The position numbers and the translations under genes are program-made. The notes beneath the pieces were generated by a model, which worked only from the letters and a program-made list of their open reading frames with translations, was not told where the DNA came from and ran no database searches. Shown piece after piece: positions 18,721-26,467 of a stretch of 64,000 bases of DNA (position 1 is its first letter; every line of letters starts with the position of its first letter). This DNA is from Enterobacter sp. R4-368 (lineage in GTDB: Bacteria > Pseudomonadota > Gammaproteobacteria > Enterobacterales > Enterobacteriaceae), in NCBI RefSeq assembly GCF_000410515.1, contig NC_021500.1, forward strand, positions 2,914,001-2,978,000. The letters are read 5' to 3'.

Positions 18721-19257
18721 TTACTCTTTAGCCCGCGCGTTACGCGCCGCCGTTGCCAGGCCGACAATCCACTCCTGGTGAGCATTGATCATCGGGTTTG
18801 GCACCGCGCTCGCCAGTTGCCGCGCCGGAACACCGGTTTGCGATTCCTGGGTCAGGATGCGCACGCGGCTGCCGGGTAAATCCTCAAACAACCAGGCATG
18901 AATCGCATCCAGACGCGACTGCGCATCCCCTTCCACCCAGCCATACCATGCGATACGCGCGGCCTGGCCTTCAACCGGCGGCACATATTCACACACCTGC
19001 GCCTCGACCGGGAAACCAAAGGTAGTGAAACGAAAACGGGCACTGGCGCTTAATAACGGGCCGCTGCCATCGTGAAAACGGATGTCTTGCGCGTTGCTGT
19101 AGTAAGTCGGCCACAGGCGAGTATCGTTCAGTTGCGCCCAGATCTCATGTGCCGTTAGCCCGGCGACAATGATTTCGTTGGAGACAAAATTATCGGTGGT
19201 GCCTGGCAGGTAACCCTGCGGCCAGACAATGGCGCTTTGCGTCAGAGATTGCGTCAT
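18721..19257 (-). CDS. SRPBCC-fold (polyketide cyclase/START-like) protein
   Basis: About 178 residues with the SRPBCC pattern: an N-terminal strand EIIVAGLTAHEIWAQLND, an aromatic LWPTYYSNA loop, alternating strands and a long C-terminal helix (HQEWIVGLATAARNA). Such proteins form a hydrophobic pocket and bind or convert small ligands; which one is unknown. I start at the ATG at 19257 because GAGGT lies five bases before it; a start five codons upstream lacks this. It stands alone between nepI and yicN and is not part of the E. coli K-12 order, so it is a local insertion. Confidence 0.75.
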   Translation of the reverse strand: MTQSLTQSAIVWPQGYLPGTTDNFVSNEIIVAGLTAHEIWAQLNDTRLWPTYYSNAQDIRFHDGSGPLLSASARFRFTTFGFPVEAQVCEYVPPVEGQAARIAWYGWVEGDAQSRLDAIHAWLFEDLPGSRVRILTQESQTGVPARQLASAVPNPMINAHQEWIVGLATAARNARAKE

Positions 19258-19353
19258 GGTGTACCTCGTCATGGATGAACGAGGCCACTTTGCGCCGCGC
19301 GGTGTTATAAATCTAATGACTATCTTTGATGAGCGTCATCACGCTGCGTGATA

Positions 19354-19806
19354 TCAGTGCAGCCAGTGAACGCCCTCTTCGGGCATAAACAGCGCGTTAT
19401 AGCGCATCTGGAAATTATTGAGATCGGCTCTGTCCGGTTCCAGTTCGCGCAGAAACCCTTGCGCCAGGCGGATTTGCGCATCGGTGACAGGTGTTGCCAG
19501 CCGCGCTTTTTGCAGCAACCGGTGCCAGTAAACCAGGTTCTGCTCGCTGCTATCGACAATAGACACCTGCCAGATCAGTAACACCTGGGCGGCGTTTTGC
19601 AGGTGCGCTTCGTCCGGGCGCGTCAGGTAGCTTAAATATTCGTTACCGGCGCTTTTGCCCATCTGGTCGATCATCGATTCCACCGGCACGGGCTGAATGT
19701 TGAGTCGGTCGGTGAGGCGGCGAATCGCGCGGCGAGAATCAGAAGTTAATACTCTGAAACCAATCACAAAAACCACCGCCAGCGTTGCCAACATCAACCA
19801 AATCAT
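19354..19806 (-). CDS. yicN: YicN, DUF1198 membrane-anchored protein
   Basis: 150 residues beginning MIWLMLATLAVVFVIGFRVL, a single N-terminal membrane anchor. The soluble helical part follows with SVPVESMIDQMGKSAG-type sequence and ends EEGVHWLH, as in E. coli YicN. Function is unknown in any organism. The ATG at 19806 matches the E. coli start; the track-length extension upstream is rejected. It is divergent from a LysR-type gene. Confidence 0.88.
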   Translation of the reverse strand: MIWLMLATLAVVFVIGFRVLTSDSRRAIRRLTDRLNIQPVPVESMIDQMGKSAGNEYLSYLTRPDEAHLQNAAQVLLIWQVSIVDSSEQNLVYWHRLLQKARLATPVTDAQIRLAQGFLRELEPDRADLNNFQMRYNALFMPEEGVHWLH

Positions 19807-19910
19807 AACCGCTCCCGAAGCGCAAAAGAGGCTCATCATACGGGGAAATTACCCGCTACGGACAGCCGTAAATGCGATAATCTTTATTATCGCTCTGGCT
19901 GGTCATCATC

Positions 19911-20813
19911 ATGAATAACGATATCAGAAACCTCGATCTTAACCTGTTGAAAACGCTCGATGCCTTGCTTGATGAACGCCATGTCACCCGAGCTGCCGCC
20001 CGCCTTTCGCTGACGCAACCGGCGGTGAGCGGCATGTTGACGCGCCTGCGTGATTATTTTGCCGACCCGCTGTTTATCCGCGCGCCGCATGGCATGGTGC
20101 CCACGCCGCGTGCGCAGGCCCTGGCGGCACCGGTTAAACAGATCCTTGCCGATATCGACCGCTTGCTCAAACCCACCGCCTTTGACCCGCTCAGCGCCAC
20201 ATTTATCTGGACGCTGGCGGCAACCGACTACGCGCTGAAAGTGGTGATCGTGCCGTTTATTGCTGAGCTGAAAAAGCACGCGCCGGGGATCCGCATCCGC
20301 GTTGAACCCGTGGAGCCGCAGCGGCTGGTAAGCCAGCTTGAGCGCGGCGAAGTGGATGCGGCGTTAATGACACCGCACAGCACGCCGGAAGCACTGCACA
20401 GCCGGGCGCTGTTTGAGGAACGTTTTGTCTGCATGATGCGCGCCGACCACCCGGATGCGGCGCAAGATACGCTGACACTGGAGCGTTTCTGCGCGCTGGA
20501 GCACGCGCTGGTATCGTGGGATGGCGAACGTTTTCGCGGCGTGGCGGATAACGCGCTGGCCGCAATCGGTAAAAGCCGCCGCGTGGGCGTGTCGGTGAAT
20601 AACTTCCTGATCCTGCCAGAGATGTTAACCGTCAGCGATATGATTGCCGTGGTGCCGCAGCGCCTCGCCAGCCTGACACCGGGCATGTGTATGCGTGAAG
20701 CGCCCTTGCCGATACCGGGGTTTACCAAAACCCTGGCCTGGCACGAACGCAGCCACCGCGATCCGGCGCATCAGTGGCTACGCAATCTGCTGTTCGACAT
20801 CAGCCAGCGTTAA
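19911..20813 (+). CDS. LysR-family transcriptional regulator
   Basis: 300 residues. The N-terminal winged helix has NLLKTLDALLDERHVTRAAA and LSLTQPAVSGMLTRLRDYF, the LysR helix-turn-helix. The C-terminal part is a two-lobed effector-binding domain with the usual D/E-rich ERGEVDAALMTP hinge region. It belongs to the NodD/LinR-like branch judging from the DLNLLKTLDAL start. The target is unknown; yicN is divergent and 104 bases away. The start at 19911 lacks a strong ribosome-binding site. It is convergent with ilvN. Confidence 0.88.
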   Translation: MNNDIRNLDLNLLKTLDALLDERHVTRAAARLSLTQPAVSGMLTRLRDYFADPLFIRAPHGMVPTPRAQALAAPVKQILADIDRLLKPTAFDPLSATFIWTLAATDYALKVVIVPFIAELKKHAPGIRIRVEPVEPQRLVSQLERGEVDAALMTPHSTPEALHSRALFEERFVCMMRADHPDAAQDTLTLERFCALEHALVSWDGERFRGVADNALAAIGKSRRVGVSVNNFLILPEMLTVSDMIAVVPQRLASLTPGMCMREAPLPIPGFTKTLAWHERSHRDPAHQWLRNLLFDISQR

Positions 20814-20822
20814 GCGCGGCGA

Positions 20823-21107
20823 TTACTCAAAGAACAGACCGAGTTTGTTGAATACGCCTGGATCGGTCTGGTGGCGGATAATTTGCACCACATCTTCCAG
20901 CTTATCGATCTGGCTTATCATCTGTTCCAGCCGCTGGTCGTTCGCCACCTGGAGCCAGATGCGGCTCTGCTCGCCGCTTTGTAGCGGTAGACAAAGAATG
21001 CCTTCCACGTTGAACGCGCGGCGGGCAAACAGTCCACAGACATGCGTCATCACGCCCGGATGGTTGCGCACGGTGAGTTCGAGAATGACGTTATCAGTTG
21101 TTTGCAT
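20823..21107 (-). CDS. ilvN: Acetolactate synthase I small (regulatory) subunit
   Basis: 94 residues, the short IlvN form: a single ACT domain ([30 protein letters not shown]) that binds valine and activates or feedback-inhibits the IlvB catalytic subunit. It follows ilvB by three bases in one operon, as in E. coli. First committed step of branched-chain amino acid synthesis, cytosolic. Confidence 0.95.
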   Translation of the reverse strand: MQTTDNVILELTVRNHPGVMTHVCGLFARRAFNVEGILCLPLQSGEQSRIWLQVANDQRLEQMISQIDKLEDVVQIIRHQTDPGVFNKLGLFFE

Positions 21108-21110
21108 GGC

Positions 21111-22799
21111 TTATTCCCCCACCATTTCTGTATTCGCCGCGCCTGGCGGCACCATCGGGTAAACTTTTTCTTTCGGGTCGATACGCACATGCACCAGCGC
21201 CGGGCCCGGACGAGAGATAACCTCCTGCAACGCAGCCTGCGGGTTAGACTCGGCGTTTAAATCGCAGGTATGCAGGCCAAAACCAGCGGCAATCTGCATA
21301 AAGTTGATCATACCGGGATACGTTGCGGCAAACACGCCGGACTTGTAGAACAGGCTCTGTTGCTGATGCACCAGCCCCAGCGCTTCGTTATTCATGAGGA
21401 TAATTTTCACATCGAGATTATTTTCCGCGGCGGTGGCCATCTCCTGGATGTTCATCATCAGGCTGCCATCACCGGAAAAGCAGATGATCTTACGCTCCGG
21501 GTTTGCCAGCGCCGCGCCAATCGCCGCAGGCAGGCCAAAACCCATGGTGCCCAGCCCGCCGGAAGTCAGCCACTGGCGCGGGCGGTTCAGCGGGTAAGCC
21601 TGCGCCGTCCACATCTGATGCTGACCAACATCGGTGGTGATAATCGCACTGTCATCCACGCAGGCAGCGACCGCATTGATCAAACCGTAATGGGTGAGCG
21701 GGTCGCCCGCTTGCGGGATCGCGCCGGGAAACTCTTTTTGCAGCTGTTCCACGGTGTTGCGCCAGGCGTGGCGGGAATGGGCTTCGACTTGCGGGATCAG
21801 CGCATCGAGCACGTCGCCAACGTCGCCCTGGATTGCCACATGCGCCTGCTTCACTTTGCCCAGCTCCGCGCGGTCGATATCCACATGAATAATTTTGGCA
21901 TTCGGGCAGAACTGTTCAGTTTTGCCAATCGCCCGGTCATCAAAACGTGCGCCAAGCACCACCAGCAGATCCGCTTCCTGCAAAATGTAGTTGGTGCTGC
22001 GGGCACCGTGCATTCCCAGCATCCCGAGCGACAGCGGGTGCTGTTTTGGCAACATGCCGAGCGCCATCAGCGTCATAGTAGTGGGCATATTGGCTTTTTC
22101 CGCCAGGTGACGAATTTGCTGCGGCGCGTTAATCACCCCACCGCCCAGATACAGCACCGGGCGCTCGGCGGCATTGATCATCTCTGCGGCGGCGTGAACA
22201 TCCTGAGCGTTCCAGGCGGGCGCTGGCGCTTTATGACCCGGTTCCGGCAGCTCGCTGAGGGTAATTTCCGCCGTCTGCACATCTTTAGGAATATCTATCC
22301 ACACCGGGCCAGGGCGACCAGACTGCGCAATGCGAAACGCATCGCAAATCACCTGCGGCAGTTCGCTGATGTCGCGAACCAGGTAGTTGTGTTTTGTGAT
22401 GGGGATAGAGATGCCGTAAGTGTCCACTTCCTGGAACGCATCGGTGCCAATCATCGAGGCCGGAACCTGGCCGGTGATGCAAATCAGCGGGATCGAATCG
22501 AGACGCGCGTCGGCAATGGCGGTCACCAGGTTGGTCGCCCCCGGCCCGCTACACGCCAGACAAACCGCCGGTTTGCCCTGCGTACGCGCCATGCCCTGCG
22601 CGATAAAACCCGCGCCCTGCTCGTGACGCGCCAGCACATGGCGAATCTGTTTACTTTGGCTTAGCGCGTCGTATAACGGCAAAACGGTACCGCCGGGGAT
22701 GCCGGTCACGGTGGTGATGCCCTGACGTTCCAGTAAATGAACAATCAGCTGCGCGCCTGTATAGCGCGTGGATTGCGATGTGCTGCCCGAACTTGCCAT
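21111..22799 (-). CDS. ilvB: Acetolactate synthase I large (catalytic) subunit
   Basis: 562 residues, thiamine-diphosphate enzyme condensing two pyruvates, or pyruvate and 2-oxobutyrate, to acetohydroxy acids. The catalytic Glu that activates ThDP is in ARHEQGAGFIAQG. The ThDP/Mg motif is GDGSLMMNIQEMATAAENN, and the FAD-binding central domain has GARFDDR. It is expressed from a promoter beyond the ivbL leader through an attenuator at 22846-22882. The ATG at 22799 and operon order ivbL-ilvB-ilvN are as in E. coli. Confidence 0.96.
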   Translation of the reverse strand: MASSGSTSQSTRYTGAQLIVHLLERQGITTVTGIPGGTVLPLYDALSQSKQIRHVLARHEQGAGFIAQGMARTQGKPAVCLACSGPGATNLVTAIADARLDSIPLICITGQVPASMIGTDAFQEVDTYGISIPITKHNYLVRDISELPQVICDAFRIAQSGRPGPVWIDIPKDVQTAEITLSELPEPGHKAPAPAWNAQDVHAAAEMINAAERPVLYLGGGVINAPQQIRHLAEKANMPTTMTLMALGMLPKQHPLSLGMLGMHGARSTNYILQEADLLVVLGARFDDRAIGKTEQFCPNAKIIHVDIDRAELGKVKQAHVAIQGDVGDVLDALIPQVEAHSRHAWRNTVEQLQKEFPGAIPQAGDPLTHYGLINAVAACVDDSAIITTDVGQHQMWTAQAYPLNRPRQWLTSGGLGTMGFGLPAAIGAALANPERKIICFSGDGSLMMNIQEMATAAENNLDVKIILMNNEALGLVHQQQSLFYKSGVFAATYPGMINFMQIAAGFGLHTCDLNAESNPQAALQEVISRPGPALVHVRIDPKEKVYPMVPPGAANTEMVGE

Positions 22800-22845
22800 G
22801 CTCCAGTCCTTTTCTTCTGAGCCGGCTTTCCAGGAGAGGCTTAAA

Positions 22846-22882
22846 CGAAAAACCCCGCCCGGTTTGCGCCGGCGGGGTTTTG
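22846..22882 (-). terminator. ilvB attenuator terminator
   Basis: On the leftward strand AAACCCCGCC pairs with GGGCGGGGTTT followed by a T-run, between the leader peptide stop and ilvB. This is the terminator whose formation depends on ribosome movement through the valine/leucine-rich leader ivbL. Confidence 0.88.
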
Positions 22883-22904
22883 GAATCGTGTGTTGTTCCG
22901 GACC

Positions 22905-23003
22905 CTACGGCGCATTGCCGACGACCACCACCACACGCACGACGACCACCGCGGCGTTATGCGCGGTTTTTAGTAGGTTCATCGGATTGGTGGAAGCGTT
23001 CAT
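22905..23003 (-). CDS. ivbL: ilvB operon leader peptide IvbL
   Basis: 32 codons: MNASTNPMNLLKTAHN is followed by AAVVVVRVVVVVGNAP. The run of nine valines, together with two leucines, senses valyl- and leucyl-tRNA charging, and the last sixteen residues agree with E. coli IvbL (AAVVVVRVVVVVGNAP). Ribosome stalling in the valine codons under starvation prevents the terminator at 22846-22882 and lets ilvBN be transcribed. A TATAAA-like -10 lies at 23035-23040 on the same strand. Confidence 0.93.
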   Translation of the reverse strand: MNASTNPMNLLKTAHNAAVVVVRVVVVVGNAP

Positions 23004-23131
23004 TAGGGGCCTGTGTGTTGTGTTATTAACGAGATTTATACAAGCACAGGAATCATTCGCCGACAACTGCTTTTTACGCACCCGCAGAAAACTGCGCAGC
23101 CGATCACGTTTATTTGCCTGGCGTCTGAAAA

Positions 23132-23159
23132 CAAAAAACCTCGCCGGAGCGAGGTTTTT
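23132..23159. terminator. istR terminator
   Basis: AAAAACCTCG and CGAGGTTTTT form a ten-base stem with a six-base loop; T-runs occur on both strands. It ends the leftward IstR RNA. Confidence 0.85.
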
Positions 23160-23209
23160 GTCAGCATTTTCGCGGTTGGTGGCCGCAAAACACACTGCGT
23201 TACGTCAAC
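23133..23209 (-). ncRNA. istR: IstR-1-like antisense RNA (antitoxin of tisB)
   Basis: About 77 nucleotides, transcribed leftwards. It starts GUUGACGUAACGCAGUGUG, which is complementary to 18 of 19 bases of the tisB leader at 23429-23447, and ends in a strong terminator (CCTCGCTCCGGCGAGG then six T). Start, length and position upstream of and divergent from tisB agree with E. coli IstR-1, which blocks the ribosome standby site on tisB mRNA. A consensus-like sigma-70 promoter precedes it. Found by reading the sequence and by analogy; no expression data. Confidence 0.85.
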
Positions 23210-23215
23210 CACGCA

Positions 23216-23244
23216 ACTATACGACGAATCCTGCGGATGCGCAA
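23216..23244 (-). promoter_or_regulatory. istR-1 constitutive sigma-70 promoter
   Basis: On the leftward strand TTGCGC (23244-23239) and TATAGT (23221-23216) are separated by exactly 17 bases, with six bases to the G at 23209, the expected +1. This accounts for constitutive antitoxin RNA synthesis. Confidence 0.75.
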
Positions 23245-23305
23245 TTTTCAGGCGTTTTTTCCCGCATTGAGTATGGATCAATGTCGAAAATTCCGCCAAT
23301 AAATA

Positions 23306-23335
23306 CTGTATATATAAACAGCGTTAATATATAAT
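23306..23335 (+). promoter_or_regulatory. tisB SOS promoter with LexA box
   Basis: CTGT-ATATATAA-ACAG at 23306-23321 matches the LexA consensus CTGT-N8-ACAG at every fixed position, and a perfect -10 TATAAT lies at 23330-23335. LexA bound here would cover the -35 to -10 space, so the rightward tisB transcript should be SOS-induced with a start near 23342 and a leader of about 170 bases. Confidence 0.88.
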
Positions 23336-23428
23336 GACCTTGCGAACCAGCGTGAGGGGCCGCGTTCAACGGCGCAAGAATTCCTGGCTGAAACGGGTGG
23401 TGCCGTCAGTGCCTTAACCCCTCAAGAG

Positions 23429-23447
23429 CACACTGCGTTACGCCAAC
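23429..23447 (+). other. IstR pairing region in the tisB leader
   Basis: CACACTGCGTTACG followed by CCAAC repeats the istR locus sequence at 23191-23209 with one mismatch. In E. coli the equivalent stretch is the ribosome standby site that IstR-1 blocks. It lies 67 bases before the tisB start. Confidence 0.8.
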
Positions 23448-23513
23448 AACAAGGCTGGCAACAGGTAGCGGAAAGGTACGCCAGCCGGTGCTCCTTGACC
23501 AGAGGAGAAGCGT

Positions 23514-23603
23514 ATGGGCGGAATGGAGATGTTTATACTGATCCTGAAACTCATTGTTGCCTTGTTGCAACTGCTTGAAGCTGTCCTGAAGTTTTTGCGG
23601 TAA
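23514..23603 (+). CDS. tisB: Small membrane toxin TisB
   Basis: 29 codons: MGGMEMFILILKLIV then ALLQLLEAVLKFLR. The length and the ILILKLIVA.LQLL.AVLK pattern agree with E. coli TisB, an amphipathic peptide that inserts in the inner membrane during the SOS response, dissipates the proton-motive force and promotes persistence. It has an AGAGGAG ribosome-binding site. Expression is expected to be checked three ways: LexA at the promoter, IstR pairing at 23429-23447, and a structured leader. In E. coli emrD follows; here a type III secretion island is inserted instead. Confidence 0.92.
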   Translation: MGGMEMFILILKLIVALLQLLEAVLKFLR

Positions 23604-23622
23604 TTCAGGTTCAAGTCGCACC

Positions 23623-23651
23623 AAAGAGGGGCGGGAAACCGCCCCTCTTTT
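23623..23651. terminator. tisB terminator / left edge of the secretion island
   Basis: AAAGAGGGGCGG and CCGCCCCTCTTT form a perfect twelve-base stem with a GAAA loop and T-runs on both strands. It terminates tisB rightwards and the sctV-U operon leftwards. The island begins a few bases beyond it. Confidence 0.9.
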
Positions 23652-23658
23652 ACACCTC

Positions 23659-24729
23659 TCACGCTGTCTCTGGCTCGCGCTTTTTCATTTGCTGTAGCTG
23701 GTTGTAAATATGCGCCGTGTGGGCAATCGCCTGGCGTGGAATGGCCTGCCCAATCTCGTATTGCATCAGCAGATGAACCAGCTGCGGCGCGTCGATAACC
23801 GGAATGTTCAACGCGCGGGCGCTATTGAGAAGCCCGGATACCGCGTCTTTGCCCTGCTGTTTAAAAAGAATATGCGGTAGCGCAATGTTCTGCTGTTCGT
23901 AACGCAGAAGAACCACCCGAGATGCGGCATCATTAAGCACCACATCCGCCAGCTTTAACACCTCCCCGGGCCGTGGCACGTCGGCGGGCACCGGCGGCGG
24001 ACTCATCATCAGGCTTCTGCGGTACGATTTAATATGCGGATCGCCTTCGGTATCTTTGTTTTCCCGGCGCACCTCCTCAAGGCTCATCCTTTGCGTCTTG
24101 ATAAACAGATATTTTTGCAGGCCGAAATCGAGCGCCGTCCAGACAACGAGCAGGATCAACATGTGATGAAAGATGTCGCTAACAAGGTTACGCAGCACCT
24201 GCGCTACGCGCATCAGCGGGCTTGCCGCCAGAAAGACGATTTCGTTGATATGCGGATAAACCGTACTGTAGCTGGCATAGACGATAGTTAAGAATTTCAG
24301 CAGGCTGCTCACCAACTCTGCGAGCTCTCTGGAGGAGAACATTTGCTGAATTTTTTGTAGCGGGTTTAAGCGTTCAAATTTTGGCATCGCTGATTCAGGC
24401 GCGATGAGAAAGCCAAATTGCAGCCAGTTTCCTAATAACCTTGCCGCTATCGCCACGCCCAGAACAGGCGCCAGGAAAATACTCAATTCGACTGCCAGCA
24501 ACAGCGTTAACCGCTTTGCCGCTGTAATAAACGGCAGCGTAATGAAGCTCAGCGCCACAATGAAGAGCTGTTGCAGACGAGCGATGCCGCGCTCCATCAT
24601 GATAAAAATGAATTCCATCGCCAGCGTGATCAGCAGCAGCAGCGGCACCCCTTCATTTTTAAAAACATTCCCTTTCTTACGCTCATCGCGGATTTTTTTC
24701 GGCGTGGGTTGCTCGTTTTTTTCCGCCAT
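23659..24729 (-). CDS. sctU: Type III secretion export switch protein SctU (HrcU/YscU) with altered autocleavage site
   Basis: 356 residues: EQPTPKKIRDERKKG start, four membrane spans to about residue 205, then the cytoplasmic domain. SctU/FlhB proteins normally cut themselves between Asn and Pro of NPTH to switch substrate class. Here the equivalent segment ADVVLNDAASRVVLLRYE has Asn266-Asp-Ala-Ala269 in place of NPTH; I checked this in the codons (AAT GAT GCC GCA at 23934-23923). The flanking residues remain family-like, so the protein is intact but probably cannot self-cleave normally. It ends the nine-gene operon beginning with sctV; its start is three bases after the sctT stop. Confidence 0.93.
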   Translation of the reverse strand: MAEKNEQPTPKKIRDERKKGNVFKNEGVPLLLLITLAMEFIFIMMERGIARLQQLFIVALSFITLPFITAAKRLTLLLAVELSIFLAPVLGVAIAARLLGNWLQFGFLIAPESAMPKFERLNPLQKIQQMFSSRELAELVSSLLKFLTIVYASYSTVYPHINEIVFLAASPLMRVAQVLRNLVSDIFHHMLILLVVWTALDFGLQKYLFIKTQRMSLEEVRRENKDTEGDPHIKSYRRSLMMSPPPVPADVPRPGEVLKLADVVLNDAASRVVLLRYEQQNIALPHILFKQQGKDAVSGLLNSARALNIPVIDAPQLVHLLMQYEIGQAIPRQAIAHTAHIYNQLQQMKKREPETA

Positions 24730-24732
24730 CGC

Positions 24733-25536
24733 TTAATCCGCCGTCAGATTAAGCGTGGAAGAAATCATCGGGACGACGCGCTCAGGCTGCAATAATTGCT
24801 GCTCCGCAAGATGCAGTAATGTCGGGATATACATCACCAGGAAGGACAAACCGATAATAATTTTTAACGGGATGGTCACGCTGGTGACCTGCATTTTCGG
24901 GCTGTAAAGGCTCAGTATCGCCACGCTAAATTCGATCATCAGCATCAGCACAGCAAAAGGCGCGCTGTAAATAACAATAAAAGAGAATATGTCTGCGAGA
25001 AAAGCTAACCACTGTTTAAAAGTTACCGCAGTGTCAGTGAAAAAAAGTTTATCGATCGGCCAGAAGGTGTAGCTGCGCCAGAGAATATCAATAAGATAAG
25101 CGAAACCGTGAAAATGAATAAAAATCAGCAGAAAAATACTTTTAAAGACATAACCAAAAAAAGATCCGCTATTAGTTATCGCCGGGTTAATTTGCTCACC
25201 CATTTGTCCGCCGCTCTGATTATCAAACAGAACCCCGACGCTTTCGAATAACCAGAAAGGTACAACCAACAGAAAGCCTAAAAACATACCCAGCAGCGAC
25301 TCTTTTATCATCATGATAATAAACATGATGCCTTTGATATTGCCAAAATCGGGTTGCGCATAAAAGGTGGTAGCGGGAAGCAAAGTAAATACCAGTGCGA
25401 TACTGTAGAGCACCGCGCCTCTGATCTCCCGGAAAGAAAAAGCAATAATAATCGCCATGCAGGGGTAAATACGCGCACAGGCACTCACCAGAGCCATTAA
25501 CGCCTCACCTAACCAGTCGAAAGAGACAAACGTCAT
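24733..25536 (-). CDS. sctT: Type III export apparatus protein SctT (HrcT/YscT)
   Basis: 267 residues, six or more membrane spans, FliR/SctT family. The segment IPLSSxxS of other members corresponds here to SGGQMGEQINPAITNSGSFF, including the conserved G-Q-x-D/G loop region, and VFKSIFLLIFIHFHGFAYLI follows. It forms the export gate core with SctR and SctS. Its start overlaps the sctS stop by four bases (TGA/ATG). Confidence 0.92.
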   Translation of the reverse strand: MTFVSFDWLGEALMALVSACARIYPCMAIIIAFSFREIRGAVLYSIALVFTLLPATTFYAQPDFGNIKGIMFIIMMIKESLLGMFLGFLLVVPFWLFESVGVLFDNQSGGQMGEQINPAITNSGSFFGYVFKSIFLLIFIHFHGFAYLIDILWRSYTFWPIDKLFFTDTAVTFKQWLAFLADIFSFIVIYSAPFAVLMLMIEFSVAILSLYSPKMQVTSVTIPLKIIIGLSFLVMYIPTLLHLAEQQLLQPERVVPMISSTLNLTAD

Positions 25537-25811
25537 TGCCAGGCTCTTATCTGGCTGATTAAGTCAAAACAGTTAATACTCAATTGCACTGTTTTTTGCA
25601 GCATCCAGTGGCCGGAAAAAGCCAGAATGACGGCAACAGCCACCATTTTCAACGCAAAAGGTAATGTTGCATCCTGTAATTGCATCACCGATTGCAGCAG
25701 CGCAATGATAATACCCGCCACCACAGCGGTCACTACTGGCGGAACCGATATCATCATCGCCAGTATTAATCCCTGCTTGAGCAACTCGACAATATACATA
25801 TTTATTCTCAT
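25533..25811 (-). CDS. sctS: Type III export apparatus protein SctS (HrcS/YscS)
   Basis: 92 residues with two membrane hairpin helices. ISVPPVVTAVVAGIIIALLQ and QLQDATLPFALKMVAV give the FliQ/SctS signature (SxPP..v.a...G...allQ.vmQlQD.tL.F..K). It is part of the R5S4T1 export gate in the inner membrane. Start at 25811, two bases after the sctR stop; an inner ATG at codon 5 is also possible. Confidence 0.93.
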   Translation of the reverse strand: MRINMYIVELLKQGLILAMMISVPPVVTAVVAGIIIALLQSVMQLQDATLPFALKMVAVAVILAFSGHWMLQKTVQLSINCFDLISQIRAWQ

Positions 25812-25813
25812 CG

Positions 25814-26467
25814 CTAAATGTAGCTGTAAAATAACCCTTCAAGTAAACGACTCCACCCCTCAATCAAAACAAAAAGCAATAATTTAAGCGGAATTGCAAT
25901 AAACATCGGTGCCACCATTTGCATTCCCAATGCCATCAGCACTGTCGATACAACGAGGTCTATCACTAAAAAGGGAATATAAATTAAAAAACCAATTTTA
26001 AAACCGGACTGTAATTCCGAAAGGACAAACGCGCTTAATATCAGCGCAGGGTTATCGCGTGTTATGGGATTGTTCGCCTGATCTTTCCACAGTTTTTTTG
26101 CCGCTTCCGTTAAACGAACATGGGTATCTGCATCAATATTGCGCTGTAAAAAATTTTGCAGCGGCGCAATTACCGTCGGATAGTGAGCATAAATCGCGGC
26201 GACATCGATTTTATCCGGTGAGATTTGTCGCACGCGCTGGGTCATATCATTGAACACCGGCCCCATAATAAACAGCGTTGCGGCAAGCGAAATGCTGTAG
26301 ATCACCATATTGCCAGGCACCTGCTGTATGCCCAACGCGTTGCGTACAATCAGCAAAACAACGGAAATTTTAAGAAACGAGGTGGAGATAATCATCAGCA
26401 AAGGCAACAACGTCAGCGCCGCGATAAACAGTGCCAGCGCCGCGGGATTGATCTGCTGAATATCCAT
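25814..26467 (-). CDS. sctR: Type III export apparatus protein SctR (HrcR/YscR)
   Basis: 217 residues with four membrane spans. The FliP/SctR signature is clear: TSFLKISVVLLIVRNALGIQQ and, near the C-terminus, GFLIYIPFLVIDLVVSTVLMALGM. It is the main gate subunit of the type III export channel. Its ATG overlaps the sctQ stop as ATGA. Confidence 0.95.
   Translation of the reverse strand: MDIQQINPAALALFIAALTLLPLLMIISTSFLKISVVLLIVRNALGIQQVPGNMVIYSISLAATLFIMGPVFNDMTQRVRQISPDKIDVAAIYAHYPTVIAPLQNFLQRNIDADTHVRLTEAAKKLWKDQANNPITRDNPALILSAFVLSELQSGFKIGFLIYIPFLVIDLVVSTVLMALGMQMVAPMFIAIPLKLLLFVLIEGWSRLLEGLFYSYI

Noticed and set aside
21270..22664. Long open frame (464 codons) antisense to ilvB
   Set aside because: It is composed of His/Arg/Gln-rich sequence typical of the complement of a high-GC gene, and ilvB is certain.
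23334..23417. A 27-codon frame at the place of tisA
   Set aside because: Its ATG overlaps the -10 region and precedes the inferred transcript start, so it would not be on the mRNA.
23604..23660. Search for an attachment site or integrase remnant at the island border (also 43318-43510)
   Set aside because: I found no direct repeat shared by both borders, no tRNA and no integrase-like reading frame.
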